A stretch of 64,000 nt of DNA, from assembly GCA_001606155.1 (NCBI GenBank), contig LODT01000032.1:81396-145395 (forward strand). The letters are read 5' to 3'. Origin of the DNA: Tieghemostelium lacteum. Taxonomy: Eukaryota; Evosea; Eumycetozoa; Dictyosteliales; Raperosteliaceae. The notes under the pieces are model-generated. The model was not told the DNA's origin and searched no databases. It was given only the letters and a program-made list of their open reading frames with translations. Positions 50,022-61,204 of the stretch are shown here, in pieces. How positions within the stretch are numbered: position 1 is the first letter of the stretch; every line of letters begins with the position of its first letter. Made by a program: the position numbers and the translations under genes.

Positions 50022-52759
50022 ATGTCTGTTAAATTAAGAGATTTAATTAAAACAGTTAGAAGTTGCAAAACTGCAGCAGAGGAGAGAGCTCAGATTGCTA
50101 GAGAATCAGCTCAGATTCGTACTGGTATGAAAGAGGAAGATGTAGAATCAAGACAGAGAAATGTTGCAAAATTACTATACATTCACATGTTGGGTTATCC
50201 AACTCAATTTGGTCAAATGGAATGTCTAAAGCTTATTGTTTCACCATCTTATGCTGATAAAAGAATTGGATATTTAGGACTCATGTTATTATTAGATGAA
50301 AAACAAGAAGTCTTATTACTAGCAACCAATTGTATGAGACAGTATGTATTATCAACTCTAAATCCCTCATTTTATGTTTGTTTAAAGCAAAACAAATCTA
50401 ATTATAACCTAATTTTAATTTATAAATTACTACTAGTGATTTATATAATGTAAATCAATTTATAGTTGGATTATCATTATGTGCATTAGGTAATATATGT
50501 TCACAATCAATGGCAAGAGATATTGCACCTGATGTTGAAAAATTATTAGCACATTCCAATCCATATATTAGAAAGAAGGCTGCATTGTGTGCAATTAGAA
50601 TACTAAGAAAAGTACCTGATTTAGTTGAAAATTTTATTCCAAAGATTAAAGCATTGTTATCAGAGAGAAATCATGGTGTAATTTTAACAGCTTTAACTTT
50701 GATTATTGAAATTTGTGAAATGGATAAATCTCAAATTGTTCAATTTAAAAAGGTGAGGAATTATTGATAGAAATTAATTAAAACAATCTATTATTAACAT
50801 ATTTAAAATTATTATTATTATTATTATTATTTAAAGATGGTACCACAATTGGTTAGAATATTAAAAAGTTTAGTATCATCAGGGTATTTACCTGAACATG
50901 ATGTATCTGGTGTTACAGATCCATTTTTACAGGTTAAAATATTAAGACTCTTAAGAATTCTCGGACAAAATGATGCAGAGGCATCTGATCAAATGAATGA
51001 TATTTTGGCACAGGTTGCAACTAATACTGACAGTACAAAGAATGTTGGTAATGCAATTTTGTATGAATGTGTCCAAACTATTATGGCTGTAGAATCTGAA
51101 AATGGTCTAAAAGTTATGGCTATTAATATTCTAGGTAGATTCCTTCTTAATAGAGATAATAATATTCGTTATGTAGCCTTAAACACATTAAGTAAGGTAG
51201 TAAACACTGATATTCAAGCTGTTCAGAGACATAGAAATACTATTGTTGAATGTCTTAAAGATCCAGATGTATCTATTCGTTGTAGAGCTTTGGATTTAAT
51301 CTATTCATTGGTTACTGAATCTAATATCAGAGTATTGGTTAGAGAGTTACTAAATTTCCTATTGATATCCGATGCACAGTTCAAGGCTGAATTAGTTGCC
51401 AAATTATGTATTGTCACTGAGAAATATGCACCAAACAAAAGATGGCATATTGATACTATCCTACGTGTCATGTCAATTGCTGGTAATTTTATCCCTGATG
51501 AAGTACCCTCCAATTTGGTACAATTAATTTCATCTTCTCCAGAGTTATCAAGCTATGCCGTTCAAAAGTTTTATTTGGCTTTGGCTCAGGATATCTCTCA
51601 ACAACCACTCACTCAAGTTGCACTCTGGTGTATTGGTGAGTATGGTGACTTATTGGTAATGGATAAATCTCAATTACCAAAGGATGAAGAAGGTCTTGCA
51701 ATTCAAGTATCTGAAACCAATGTAATGGAATTGATTGAATCTATTTTTAAACATCCATCCACCAATCAAGTTACTCGTCAATACACCCTTACCACTCTGG
51801 TTAAATTATCTACACGTTTCTCCCAAGCCTCTATTCACAGAATTAAATCTCTCATTGATATTTTCAAAGTTAATATCAATTTGGAATTACAACAACGTGC
51901 TTGTGAATATTCTACTTTATTCCAATATGATATTAAATCTCAAATTTTAGAAAAAATGCCACCAATCGAAAAACCAGAAGAATCACCACATTCAACTAAA
52001 TCATCTTCTCATCAATCTACACCACAACAACAATATCAACAACAACAATATAATCAACAACAAAATGGATCTGGTGTAGGATCGTTATTAGAAGATTTAA
52101 CAAGTCCAACAACACCAACAGTAAATCAAACAAATAATGGTAACCAAACTTTATCATTACTTGAAGATATCTTTGGACCACCACCAACACTTGGATCCAA
52201 TTCAAATTCACAACAAAATACACCAAAACCAACTAATAGTGGTGGTATGGGTGGATTATTAGATTTAGATTTGAATTTGACACCATCTAATATGTCAAAT
52301 CCAACTACACCATCTTATCAACAACAACAATCAAATAATAGTAGTAGTAATAGTAATAGTTTAGCTGGACAATTCCAAGACATGTCACTTCAACCAGTAC
52401 CAAAACCAATATCAATTCCAGCATTCCAGAAATATGGTATTGAAATTAATTATGATTGTTCTAAACCACAACCAAATAACTTATCATTGACTAATATCAA
52501 TATAACTATTAGTAACACTTCCCAGGTAACCATTACAAACTTTTCATTGAAAGCTGCCGTTCCACAATATCTAAAAATTCAATTACTTCCACCATCAGGC
52601 ACCACTTTGGCTCCAAACAGCGAAGTAACTCAAAATGTAAAAGTTTTAAATTCTCTACAGGGTCAAAAACCAATTCTTCTCAGAATTAAGGTTGACTTCC
52701 AAATGAATGGTCAATCTTATAATGAGGTTGCTGATACTCCTTTACCATCAACTTTTTAA
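50022..52759 (+). CDS. ap1g1: AP-1 complex subunit gamma (gamma-adaptin)
   Basis: Large subunit of the clathrin adaptor AP-1, which sorts cargo between the trans-Golgi network and endosomes or contractile vacuole. Exons 50022-50341, 50437-50752 and 50837-52759 give 852 residues (human 822). The first intron joins NCMRHD to [17 protein letters not shown], matching the family exactly. Trunk landmarks: [79 protein letters not shown] and [10 protein letters not shown] Gln/Asn-rich hinge (about 615-730) is followed by a gamma-ear domain ([14 protein letters not shown]...[13 protein letters not shown]...PLPSTF). Confidence 0.97.
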
Positions 52760-52895
52760 AAAAAAAAACAAACTCACAACTGTTATAATTATCTCTTTTT
52801 TGTTTAATAGTAATAAAATTATTATTTAGGTATTTATATAAAGACAAACCTTTAAATTTATTATTTACAAATATGATAATATTCAAAAACAAAGA

Positions 52896-53756
52896 TTATT
52901 TATAATCTTGTAATTGTATTGGTGCGTATTGAGGTGGTAATTGTATACCATTTGGATTACCAGCAACATATGCTGGAGGTGGTGGTTTTAGAGATGGAGA
53001 GGGTAATGGTACTGGAGATGTTGATGAAAATAGTTGAGAGGGATGATGGAAATTACCAAAGTTTGTAGGATTTTTGAGAGTACTTTGGTATTTTTCTAAT
53101 TTTTTTTGTAATATTAATTTTTGTTTTTCAACACCCAGTATTTGTTGAAATAGTGAAAGTGATTCCGATTCTTTTTGTTTACATAGGTCTCTATATTTTT
53201 GCACTTCAGTCAAAGTTTTACTTCTTGCTTCTACTAACTTATTAATTTCTTGTTGATCTTGAATAGATAAATTTTGATCACCTGCTATCTGAAATGATGG
53301 ATTTGCAAGTTCTGATACTTTTTCTGGTTGTTTAATTAGATTATAAAATGATTCTGATGGATCTTGAAATACTATTACATCTAGAGTCTCTGAGACTACA
53401 GGTTGCCTACTACTTTTCATTCCTTCAGGAGGATGCAACCTCAGTAAATGAAATAAATCTAATGGTTTCTCTAGTGGATCTGTAAAATATACTGTAACTC
53501 CTAAATCAAACTCACCCCAACCGGTTTCTGACATTTCGAACGGAGCTTGTTCAACAACTCTATTTGGATTTTTAAAACTTTGATGTAAATGAAATACGAC
53601 CTTTTTTACAAACGGTAGTTCTTCATTGTTCATCCCTCTTATATATGCTGTCCATCTATGTGTATGTGCACTACCATCAATCTTCTTTTGAAGTACACTT
53701 GATATAGAACCAATAACAATTGGTCTTTCAAATGTACCTTTGACTCTTTTTACCAT
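52896..53756 (-). CDS. yeats4: YEATS-domain protein, GAS41/YEATS4/Yaf9 homolog
   Basis: Histone acyl-lysine reader shared by the SWR1/SRCAP and NuA4/TIP60 complexes. Starts at ATG 53756 (MVKRVKGTFERPIVIG); the longer open frame begins on TTG. 286 residues. YEATS core: HTHRWTAYIRG, VKKVVFHLHQSFKNPNRVVEQAPFEMSETGWGEFDL, YFTDPLEKPLDLFHLLRL, then VVSETLDVIVFQDPSE, as in GAS41. A predicted coiled coil follows (LVEARSKTLTEVQKYRDLCKQKE), then a Pro-rich tail. It lies 82 bp downstream of a SNF2-family remodeller on the same strand, and converges on AP-1 gamma. Confidence 0.93.
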   Translation of the reverse strand: MVKRVKGTFERPIVIGSISSVLQKKIDGSAHTHRWTAYIRGMNNEELPFVKKVVFHLHQSFKNPNRVVEQAPFEMSETGWGEFDLGVTVYFTDPLEKPLDLFHLLRLHPPEGMKSSRQPVVSETLDVIVFQDPSESFYNLIKQPEKVSELANPSFQIAGDQNLSIQDQQEINKLVEARSKTLTEVQKYRDLCKQKESESLSLFQQILGVEKQKLILQKKLEKYQSTLKNPTNFGNFHHPSQLFSSTSPVPLPSPSLKPPPPAYVAGNPNGIQLPPQYAPIQLQDYK

Positions 53757-53838
53757 TCCAAATATGAACAAACAAATCAAAAAAATATTGCATAAAAAAT
53801 GTAAAAAAAAATAAAAAAGATAGATGGATTAAGAGTTT

Positions 53839-55837
53839 TTATTTTGGTAAAACAGCATCTAACATTTTTATAAACAATTTTGAAGTTAATTTTTTACTAT
53901 CATCTTGCTCCTCTTGAGCAAAAGCACCTTCTTCCAGAATAGAATCATTTAATTTCTTTTTTTCATTTGATAAATTATTAATGTGAATATCAACAGTATT
54001 CTCAGTTAATAATTTATAGATTCTAACTTCTTTTTCTTGACCAAGACGATGAGCTCTATCTTCAGCTTGTCTATCAACTTGTGGATTAAAAGAAGAGTCA
54101 TAAAAGACAACAACATTAGCACAGGTTAAATTAATACCAAGACCTCCAGCACCAGTTGACAATAAAAATATAGGAATATCTTTTGATGATCCAAAATTAT
54201 CAATGATGGATTGTCTTTCAATAACTGGTGTTCCACCATCTAATCTACAAAACTGGTATCCAAATATTACCAAAACCTCTTCAAGAATATCCAAAACTCT
54301 AGTCATTTGAGAAAAAATCAAAACTTTGGAATGGTTTTGATTAATTTCTTTATCTAATATCTCACTAAGTCTTTGCATTTTGGTAGAGGACTGAATAAGA
54401 GTTTCATTAGATAATACATAGTCTTTCATTTCATTTTCCTTTGCAATCTGGTGCAAATTAAAATCAGAGTATTCTTCAAAAATCTCTTCCATGTCAGCTC
54501 TGCTATAGTCGTGGTAGATTTCATTTTGCATTACTTTATCAATAATGTTTGATACTTGTTCTGCTTGGTAAAATAGTCTTTTCATTAGTAATGGATGATT
54601 AGATATCTTTCTCAGTTCCATCAAAACATTACTGAGTACCAATTGCTTTGATTGTACTTTTGGTTTTCTACCTCTTGATTTTGTATTCATATCCTCATTA
54701 AAATCAATATCAACACTAATTTGGATATTTTCATCTTCTTCCTTTTGCTGCTGATCCTGTTGCTGCGATGGTTTCTTTCTTTTTTTAATACCATTACCTT
54801 GATTCCATTCCTTTTCACGTTCTTTATTTTCAATTTCCATTTGATGTATTTTCGATTTGGATTGTGTTACCAAATTCTGATAAAATGCTTCTTGTTGGCT
54901 TGACATTTTACAGAATTCTAAAATTTCTACTTTTGGAAGTAGTTCTTGACTGACAGCACTCTTTAATCTACGTAGAATGAATGGTGAAAGAATTTTCTTC
55001 ATACGACTAACAATGGCATTCTTATTGTTATCGTTTAGTTCCAATAACTGTGCTAGCAGTGAATTATTTCTTGATCCTTCACCAAAAATGTGTGGCATTA
55101 AAAAGTTTAATAGTGCCCATAACTCATAGAGATTGTTTTGTAGTGGTGTTCCAGTCAGTAATAGACGATGTTTAGATACAATATTAAAAAGACTTTTATA
55201 TCTTTTTGAATCACTATTCTTTATATTCTGTGCTTCATCCAATATCAAATAGGAATACTGAAACTTTGACTTTAGGAATCCTCTATCTAAATTGGAAAAC
55301 ATGATATTATAGGTGGTAATAAGGATATTAAAATCCTCTTTAGGTTTTAGTGTCCTCAAATGATTTCTCTGATACTCCCTCTCCTTTTGATTGCCATAGT
55401 ATGTAAATACTTTTAGTCTAGAACACCATTTTTGTAACTCTCTTTCCCAATTACTAAGTGTTGTAGGTGGCACAACAATTAAATGAGGTCCATAATCTTT
55501 TTGGTGTTCATGGATGTAGGCAAGTAAACTAATAGTTTGTATAGTTTTACCCAAACCCATTTCATCTGCCAAAATACCATTGATATTTTCTTTATATAAT
55601 AGTGCTAACCAATTTAATCCAATTAACTGATAGGATCTCATCTTTTGTATATCCATTATTGATGGTTGTAAAATAATATCATGCTTATATTTTGTTGTTG
55701 TTGTTGTTGTTATATTATTATTATTATCTTGTGTTGATTTTATGTATTTTAATTCAATAGCTTTTAGAATATCAAACATTCTAGTTGAAAAATGTTCGCA
55801 AGCTGTAATTAATTTTTCAATAATGGGAGTTTCATCG

Positions 55838-55869
<32 letters not shown>

Positions 55870-56847
55870 TTCATTGTTATTTTCCAACTCCATATCAGTA
55901 TCAGTATCATCATTTTCACCTTCTTTGTTGTCTTTTAAAACTTTTACAGTGGAATTTGAAACCATATCAGTTTCAACTGAATCATCTAATTTAAGTTTTT
56001 TTATAACTCTTTTTTTTCTTTTTTGTAGTTCTTCTTCATCATCAACATCAACATCAGTCTTGTCGCTATCAGTTTCCTCATTATCAGATATTGATTCTAA
56101 TTTTATAATTTTCTTTACTCTATCAGTTTTTCTATCTAAAAATTTAGAGGTGTTACTACTAATAATGGCACATTTGGGGTTATCAACACCATCCAAGAAT
56201 GGTTCATATTCCATTTTTGGTTTATATAAAAAGTTTGAAAAGAAATCAGATCCATTTCCAGCTCGAATTGTTGCCAATCTATTAATATTATTATTATTAA
56301 TATTGTTATTGTTATTATTATTATTATTATTATTAGTAGTAGTAATATTATTATTTTTATCTTGTTGTGATCCTTGATGTTTTTGTGCAAATGAAAAGTA
56401 AACTGATGACTTTTCTTGTGAAGATGGTGAAATTGTTGGTTTTAAAAGTGGTGTAATATGATTTGTTGAGCTGTTTAAATTATCAATATTACCCGCGCTA
56501 CTGTTGCTATTTTGACTTGAACTTGATTGAGAAAGTATTGCTCTTTCACTACTAGTAGACTTTTTGGTTGTCCATTGAGTAGTATCAGTTGATGACTGAA
56601 CATTGGTATTAATTTTTACTTTGCCTACAGTAATTGGTTTTTTTCTAACAGATTTTATAGGTGTGGAGTGCGACTTTTTTTTATTATGATTATTCTTATT
56701 TTTCTTTGATGGCGTTGAATTATCCTCATCCTCTTCTTCCGTTAAATAATCACTATCTGAATCATCATAGTCACTATCACCAACTTGTATAACATCCTTT
56801 TCTGTATCTTCAGTATCACTATTCACTTTATCTCTAGAAGGTGACAT
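53839..56847 (-). CDS. SNF2-family chromatin remodeller, Fun30/SMARCAD1 type
   Basis: 1002 residues, single exon, ATG 56847. The N-terminus (about 400 residues) is disordered: Asp/Glu/Ser-rich, an Asn run, and an EEEEEEEEDDE-like acidic block. The ATPase core runs from MRSYQLIGLNWLALLYKENINGILADEMGLGKT (Walker A about 425) through HLIVVPPTTLSNWERELQKWC, the Walker B motif DEAQ (about 538) and LLTGTPLQNNLYELWALLNFLMPHIF. The C-terminal lobe has KVLIFSQMTRVLDILEEVL, STGAGGLGINLTCANVV and QAEDRAHRLGQ. Spacing and the WERELQKWC / LITTYN / LNFLMPHIF motifs favour the Fun30/SMARCAD1 subfamily (resection, heterochromatin maintenance), though DEAQ rather than DEGH is unlike animal members. Confidence 0.85.
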
Positions 56848-56949
56848 TTAAAATTAACAGTAATTTTAATTTGACAAAAATAACGATAGTTTTGAAAAAA
56901 AATATTTTTTTTGTCGTTTTTCTTAGAACAAAGCTATTTTATTATGATG

Positions 56950-58683
56950 TTAAATATTAGAAAATGAAATATAATCATTAATTCCACCTACAGTAGAAAA
57001 CAATTTATCAATTAATTTCCAAGTACCATCTTTAATATTATAACAATGAACAGAATTCTCAATAGATCTCAGTACTAGATAAATGGAATGATCTCCATCA
57101 AAATACATTTTTGAATTGGTACTCTGTTCAATTGGAGTTGGTAGCACAGATGATGTTTTTGTATTCATATCATATCTATAAAATACAGGTTTGGAAGAGA
57201 TAAAATACAGACAATTATGATGATAATCAATGCAACCACTGATAAAGTGGTTATATTTTGATTTCTCATAGGCAGTTGGAATGATTTTTTCAAATTGATA
57301 GGTGAGAGTGTTGAATCCATTGATTTCATTCAAAAATAGTTTCTTCTTATTATAACCACCAAATATATAAATATAATTGTTATAATAGTGTAGACCATGA
57401 ATTCTAGAGGGATTAGGTAGTTGTGCTACCAATTTAAATTCACAAGTGTGAATATTAAATTGAAAAATGGAGGATCCAGAGAAACCATTTATAGTATCTG
57501 AACTGTATCCTCCAATGACAAATATACTGTCTTTACCATCATAGATGGATGATTGATAACGAAGTTTCTCTGAATTTATAGGAAATGGACCAGATTTCCA
57601 TACTGGGTACTCTTTTGAACAATCCAATTGAAAATATTTATCGTAACCAATAATGACAATTTGTTGATTACATGAGTTATTTTGATAAAAATAACCATCT
57701 TGGTCTGTAAAACTAGGACAACCAATTGATGCTTCTTCCGGTGTCAATATTATCTTTCTTTCACGCGTTACTATATTAACTCTTTCTACACCAGAGATAT
57801 TACCAAACCTGTAGAGATAATAGTTGGCCTCCAAATTCTTTCTTTCCAATTGATTGTTTTTAAAGTAACAATATCTCTGTCTAATAAATTCAATTGAATT
57901 TATTGCACCTTTTACATTAGATGAATGTTCATTTAAACTTAATATTTGATAATCTAATGTTTGTTCATTTTTTAATATATTATTATTATTATTATTATTA
58001 TTAATATTATTATTACTAGTTACAGGTATTGTATTGTTATTGGTAGCAGCTTGAAATGGATTAATGGAAATTTCAGAAAGTGCTGACCCTAACTTTTGTA
58101 AAAGTGTTTGTGGTGGTAGAGGTACCAGTGGTAGTAGTTGATCCAGCAGTATTGTTGGTGTTGGTATTGTTGCTATAGTTGGTGTTGTTGTTGTTATTGT
58201 TGTAGTTGCTGCTGGTGTTATCGGTGGTGTTTCAGGAATATTATTTTCTTGTTGTTGCTGTTGTTGTGGTTGATTCATATTTTCATATTCCTTTGTTATT
58301 TTATTTAGTAAATCAATATTTTGATCTAAATTTGATAATACTGTTGTATATTGTTCCAAATTATCATCATAATGGCTTTTTAGTTCTCTTTTTAATTCTA
58401 CTTCTTTAAAATATAACTGATCATGTAAATCTCTAAAAAATGATGTGATGGTGGCGACTTGTTGATCATATTGTGTTTGAATATCACTTGTAAATACCTC
58501 TAAATTCTTTTCTTTTTCATTAGTGAGGTTATTTAATTTACTATATAGTTGTTTAACTGCAACCACTTTGTGTTTTTCATGTTTTTTGAAACATTTTAGG
58601 CAAATTATTTCATAACATAGTTCACAATAATGTTCTGCTTTAATCAAATGGTTTGATACTGTACAAATTTTACTCTTTATCAT
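56950..58683 (-). CDS. B-box zinc-finger protein with C-terminal kelch-like repeats
   Basis: 577 residues, single exon. The N-terminal B-box-like zinc site (C...H...CELCYEIICLKCFKKHEKHKV) occupies about 1-45, followed by a coiled-coil region to about 140, a low-complexity Gln/Pro/Thr/Asn segment, and a beta-propeller-like C-terminal half with kelch-type repeats (IFVIGGYSSDTING, IYIFGGYNKKKLFLNEINGFNTLT). This is a large dictyostelid-specific family of B-box plus propeller proteins, with no RING. Probably a cytosolic scaffold. Function unknown. Confidence 0.82.
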   Translation of the reverse strand: MIKSKICTVSNHLIKAEHYCELCYEIICLKCFKKHEKHKVVAVKQLYSKLNNLTNEKEKNLEVFTSDIQTQYDQQVATITSFFRDLHDQLYFKEVELKRELKSHYDDNLEQYTTVLSNLDQNIDLLNKITKEYENMNQPQQQQQQENNIPETPPITPAATTTITTTTPTIATIPTPTILLDQLLPLVPLPPQTLLQKLGSALSEISINPFQAATNNNTIPVTSNNNINNNNNNNNILKNEQTLDYQILSLNEHSSNVKGAINSIEFIRQRYCYFKNNQLERKNLEANYYLYRFGNISGVERVNIVTRERKIILTPEEASIGCPSFTDQDGYFYQNNSCNQQIVIIGYDKYFQLDCSKEYPVWKSGPFPINSEKLRYQSSIYDGKDSIFVIGGYSSDTINGFSGSSIFQFNIHTCEFKLVAQLPNPSRIHGLHYYNNYIYIFGGYNKKKLFLNEINGFNTLTYQFEKIIPTAYEKSKYNHFISGCIDYHHNCLYFISSKPVFYRYDMNTKTSSVLPTPIEQSTNSKMYFDGDHSIYLVLRSIENSVHCYNIKDGTWKLIDKLFSTVGGINDYISFSNI

Positions 58684-58814
58684 TGAAGCAAAGGGAATAA
58701 AAAAAATTTAAAAAAAAGTTCAATTTGTGTAAATTGAATAACTACCATTTAAAATAAATCATGATATTTTTTTATAAACAATCAACTTTTTTTATTTTAG
58801 TTTTCTTGAAAATA

Positions 58815-59971
58815 ATGATTGTCATATTTTGTTCACTTTAAAATTTATCAATGTTATTTATTGCATATCATTACCTGTAGTCACTAGTATCACTTTTGAT
58901 GATTATCCCAATAATATAGTAGAATTTGATTTAAATAATAAAAATATAAATAATAAATCAGCAATCTATTCAATAAATACCTCAATATATAGTATATTAG
59001 ATATTACAGAAGAATATATAGAATTACTGTACATTAATGGAACGGACACATTTTTAAATATTGGAAGATTTCATCCGGAGGTATGTGCTAATATAATTCA
59101 ATTACAATTTATTTAATCAAATGTTTTAATGAATAATTTACACAGAATGGTGATTTAATATCAAAAATTGAACTAGAAAACTTTCAAATTGATTTTGCAT
59201 ATGGTATTCAGGCAAGTTATGTTTATACCAACTCTGATAGATTAATGATGATTGGAACCGATCCAATTTCAAGTAATTTAACATGTTGTTATTGGGAGAT
59301 TAATAGTACTTATGCACCAATGTATGTTTGTTAATTCATATAAATAGTAATAATTGAACAATTTAACAAATGTATTTTAACTAAATAGCTTTTACTTATT
59401 AGTTACTGTTTTATTAGTAGTGCTAAAAGTATAATGGAGGGATTTATTCCAATTATTCCAATAGGATTAGTTTCAAATAACAATGATATGATTGCACTAT
59501 ACTATAATGAATTAGATCAAGGTAAACCATATCTCATTAGATTTAATATAATGAATCATAGTTCAAATATTGAATATCCAATTGATGGTTTTGGTGATAT
59601 TAGTGTAAACAATTTACCATTTGTTGAATTAAAATATAATCAAGAGGTAGTTTATCTCATTAGTAATGTAGTAACCAGTGATGATGTCTTAATACTCTAT
59701 AGGTTAGATTTCAATGAAACTACAGGAAACTATTCAATGATATTTTTGTATAAATTTTCACAAACGGATTTTCTTGGTGGTGTAGTTTCTGTAATCTCCC
59801 AAGATGGAAATTATATTTATTGGTGCTGCTTCCTCTACTTTTGGACCTGATACAAACCAAATTATATTCACACTCTATCATTTTGAAAGTAATACCTTTA
59901 AAGAAATTACTATTCAAAATACAATAAATTATAATTTTCAAGATGTTGTAGCATTATATGCTCAACAGTAG
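58815..59971 (+). pseudogene. Decayed dictyostelid propeller-like protein gene
   Basis: Three coding segments splice in phase (about 58830-59080, 59146-59321 and 59418 onward) and read FDDYPNNIVEFDLNNKN, RFHPENGDLISKIE and IEYPIDGFGDISVNNLPFVELKYNQ, a repeat pattern like extracellular beta-propeller proteins of dictyostelids. Two defects are seen. No ATG is in frame with the first segment; the nearest ATG (58815) hits a stop unless an atypical splice is assumed. A frameshift occurs near 59815, after which the other register carries a sensible continuation (IGAASSTFGPDTNQIIFTLYHFE) to a stop at 59971. It could be a true pseudogene or contain sequencing errors at T-rich runs. The stop is only 6 bp from the convergent gene's stop. 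Confidence 0.65.
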
Positions 59972-59977
59972 TTTTAT

Positions 59978-61087
59978 TTATTCATTTATATCACTAATAT
60001 CTTCATTTTCATAATTATCATTATCATTATCATCTTCATCATTATTATCAATATTCTTTTCATTATTATTAATTTTTTTTGGTTTCGAACCAGAATAATA
60101 TTTTGAAGTAATATATTGTTCCCATTCTTTTTTATGGATATTATGTATCAGTTGAGTTAGGATACAATCTCTAATTGAATCATTAAAATCCCATTTATCA
60201 GGACTAAAATTTAATTCTAAACGTGCAATTGCTTTTAGTGATTGTGGTGATTTATCATTATTTAAATGTGCTGGAAATGTCATTAAATCACGAAGTAATT
60301 GTTTTTTATGTGCCAATTTTAGAACTTTAAAGTCCTCAGAAAGATCATGACCAACCAAAATCTTATCCTTGATGATTTTTAAAATTTCTTTTTGAGCCAC
60401 AAGGAAATCTACTCCTTGCTTATCTACAATCTCTTTAGTTAGTCCTGTGAACTTGGTTCTATAATCAATTATTGTATCTTCTGGTTTAATAATCTTTTCA
60501 TAGATTACATTAAATGATCGATTGACAATACATATTTTACCTAATGCTGCTTTATGTCCTGAAACTTCAACAATTTTACAATCCATTGATAAAATCTTAC
60601 TAATAGTTTTATCTTTACTATTACTTTCAAACAGTTTGCTGAGTTCTTTAATTTCAGGTCCTAATGGTTTTTTGGATTTTGTTTGTTCTTCAGCTGTGGA
60701 ACTCACTACATTGGAGTTATCATGGGTTTTCTTTTTTTGATAAAAAGATGATTTTTGTTCTTTAATTTGTGATTTGGCTGCATTCCAATTTGAGCTGATT
60801 GCTGTAGCTTCTACAACATTGGCTGTAGTTATAACTGGGGCTATATAAACTTGTTTATTATTTTCTAATTCTACTTTTACTTTTTCTATTAACTGTTGTT
60901 TCTGGGGTTTCTTAAATTTTATACCCCTAACTGGTTTATCACTTTTTGTTGTTTTTGTTGTTGTTGTTGTTTTAATTTTTTTAGTCGGTTTACTTTTTTC
61001 ATTTTTTATATTTGTAACTATTGGTTCATCTAATGTTTCACTCTTTCTTTTCACTTGTTTATTATTATTATTATTATTTTTAATCAT
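59978..61087 (-). CDS. rexo4: REXO4-like DEDD-family exonuclease with altered active site
   Basis: 369 residues from ATG 61087 (the frame upstream begins on TTG). A Lys-rich, probably nucleolar N-terminus precedes an exonuclease domain like REXO4/Rex4 (rRNA processing): ILSMDCKIVEVSGHKAALGKICIVN, DYRTKFTGLTKE, LVGHDLSEDFKVL, SLKAIARLELN and DSIRDCILTQLI. In the family the first motif is DCEMV; here the catalytic Glu is Lys (K171), and the His of the final H-x4-D motif appears to be Asn. Asp169, the Asp of SEDF and the Asp of RDC remain. The C-terminus is acidic (NNDEDDNDNDNYENEDISD). It could be catalytically dead with a structural role, or be a diverged functional enzyme. Confidence 0.82.
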   Translation of the reverse strand: MIKNNNNNNKQVKRKSETLDEPIVTNIKNEKSKPTKKIKTTTTTKTTKSDKPVRGIKFKKPQKQQLIEKVKVELENNKQVYIAPVITTANVVEATAISSNWNAAKSQIKEQKSSFYQKKKTHDNSNVVSSTAEEQTKSKKPLGPEIKELSKLFESNSKDKTISKILSMDCKIVEVSGHKAALGKICIVNRSFNVIYEKIIKPEDTIIDYRTKFTGLTKEIVDKQGVDFLVAQKEILKIIKDKILVGHDLSEDFKVLKLAHKKQLLRDLMTFPAHLNNDKSPQSLKAIARLELNFSPDKWDFNDSIRDCILTQLIHNIHKKEWEQYITSKYYSGSKPKKINNNEKNIDNNDEDDNDNDNYENEDISDINE

Positions 61088-61204
61088 TTTTTCGTTCGTT
61101 TTGATCAAATTAAAATTTTTTTTTTTTAATTTTTCATATTTATTTTTTAAATTTATCCCAACAATTCCAATGATTAGATATTGTCACAAATCTCTTTTTA
61201 TCAA

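Noticed and set aside
50342-50836. AP-1 gamma looked split into three genes
   Set aside because: Two phase-consistent introns join the pieces and rebuild the conserved [17 protein letters not shown] region, so it is one gene.
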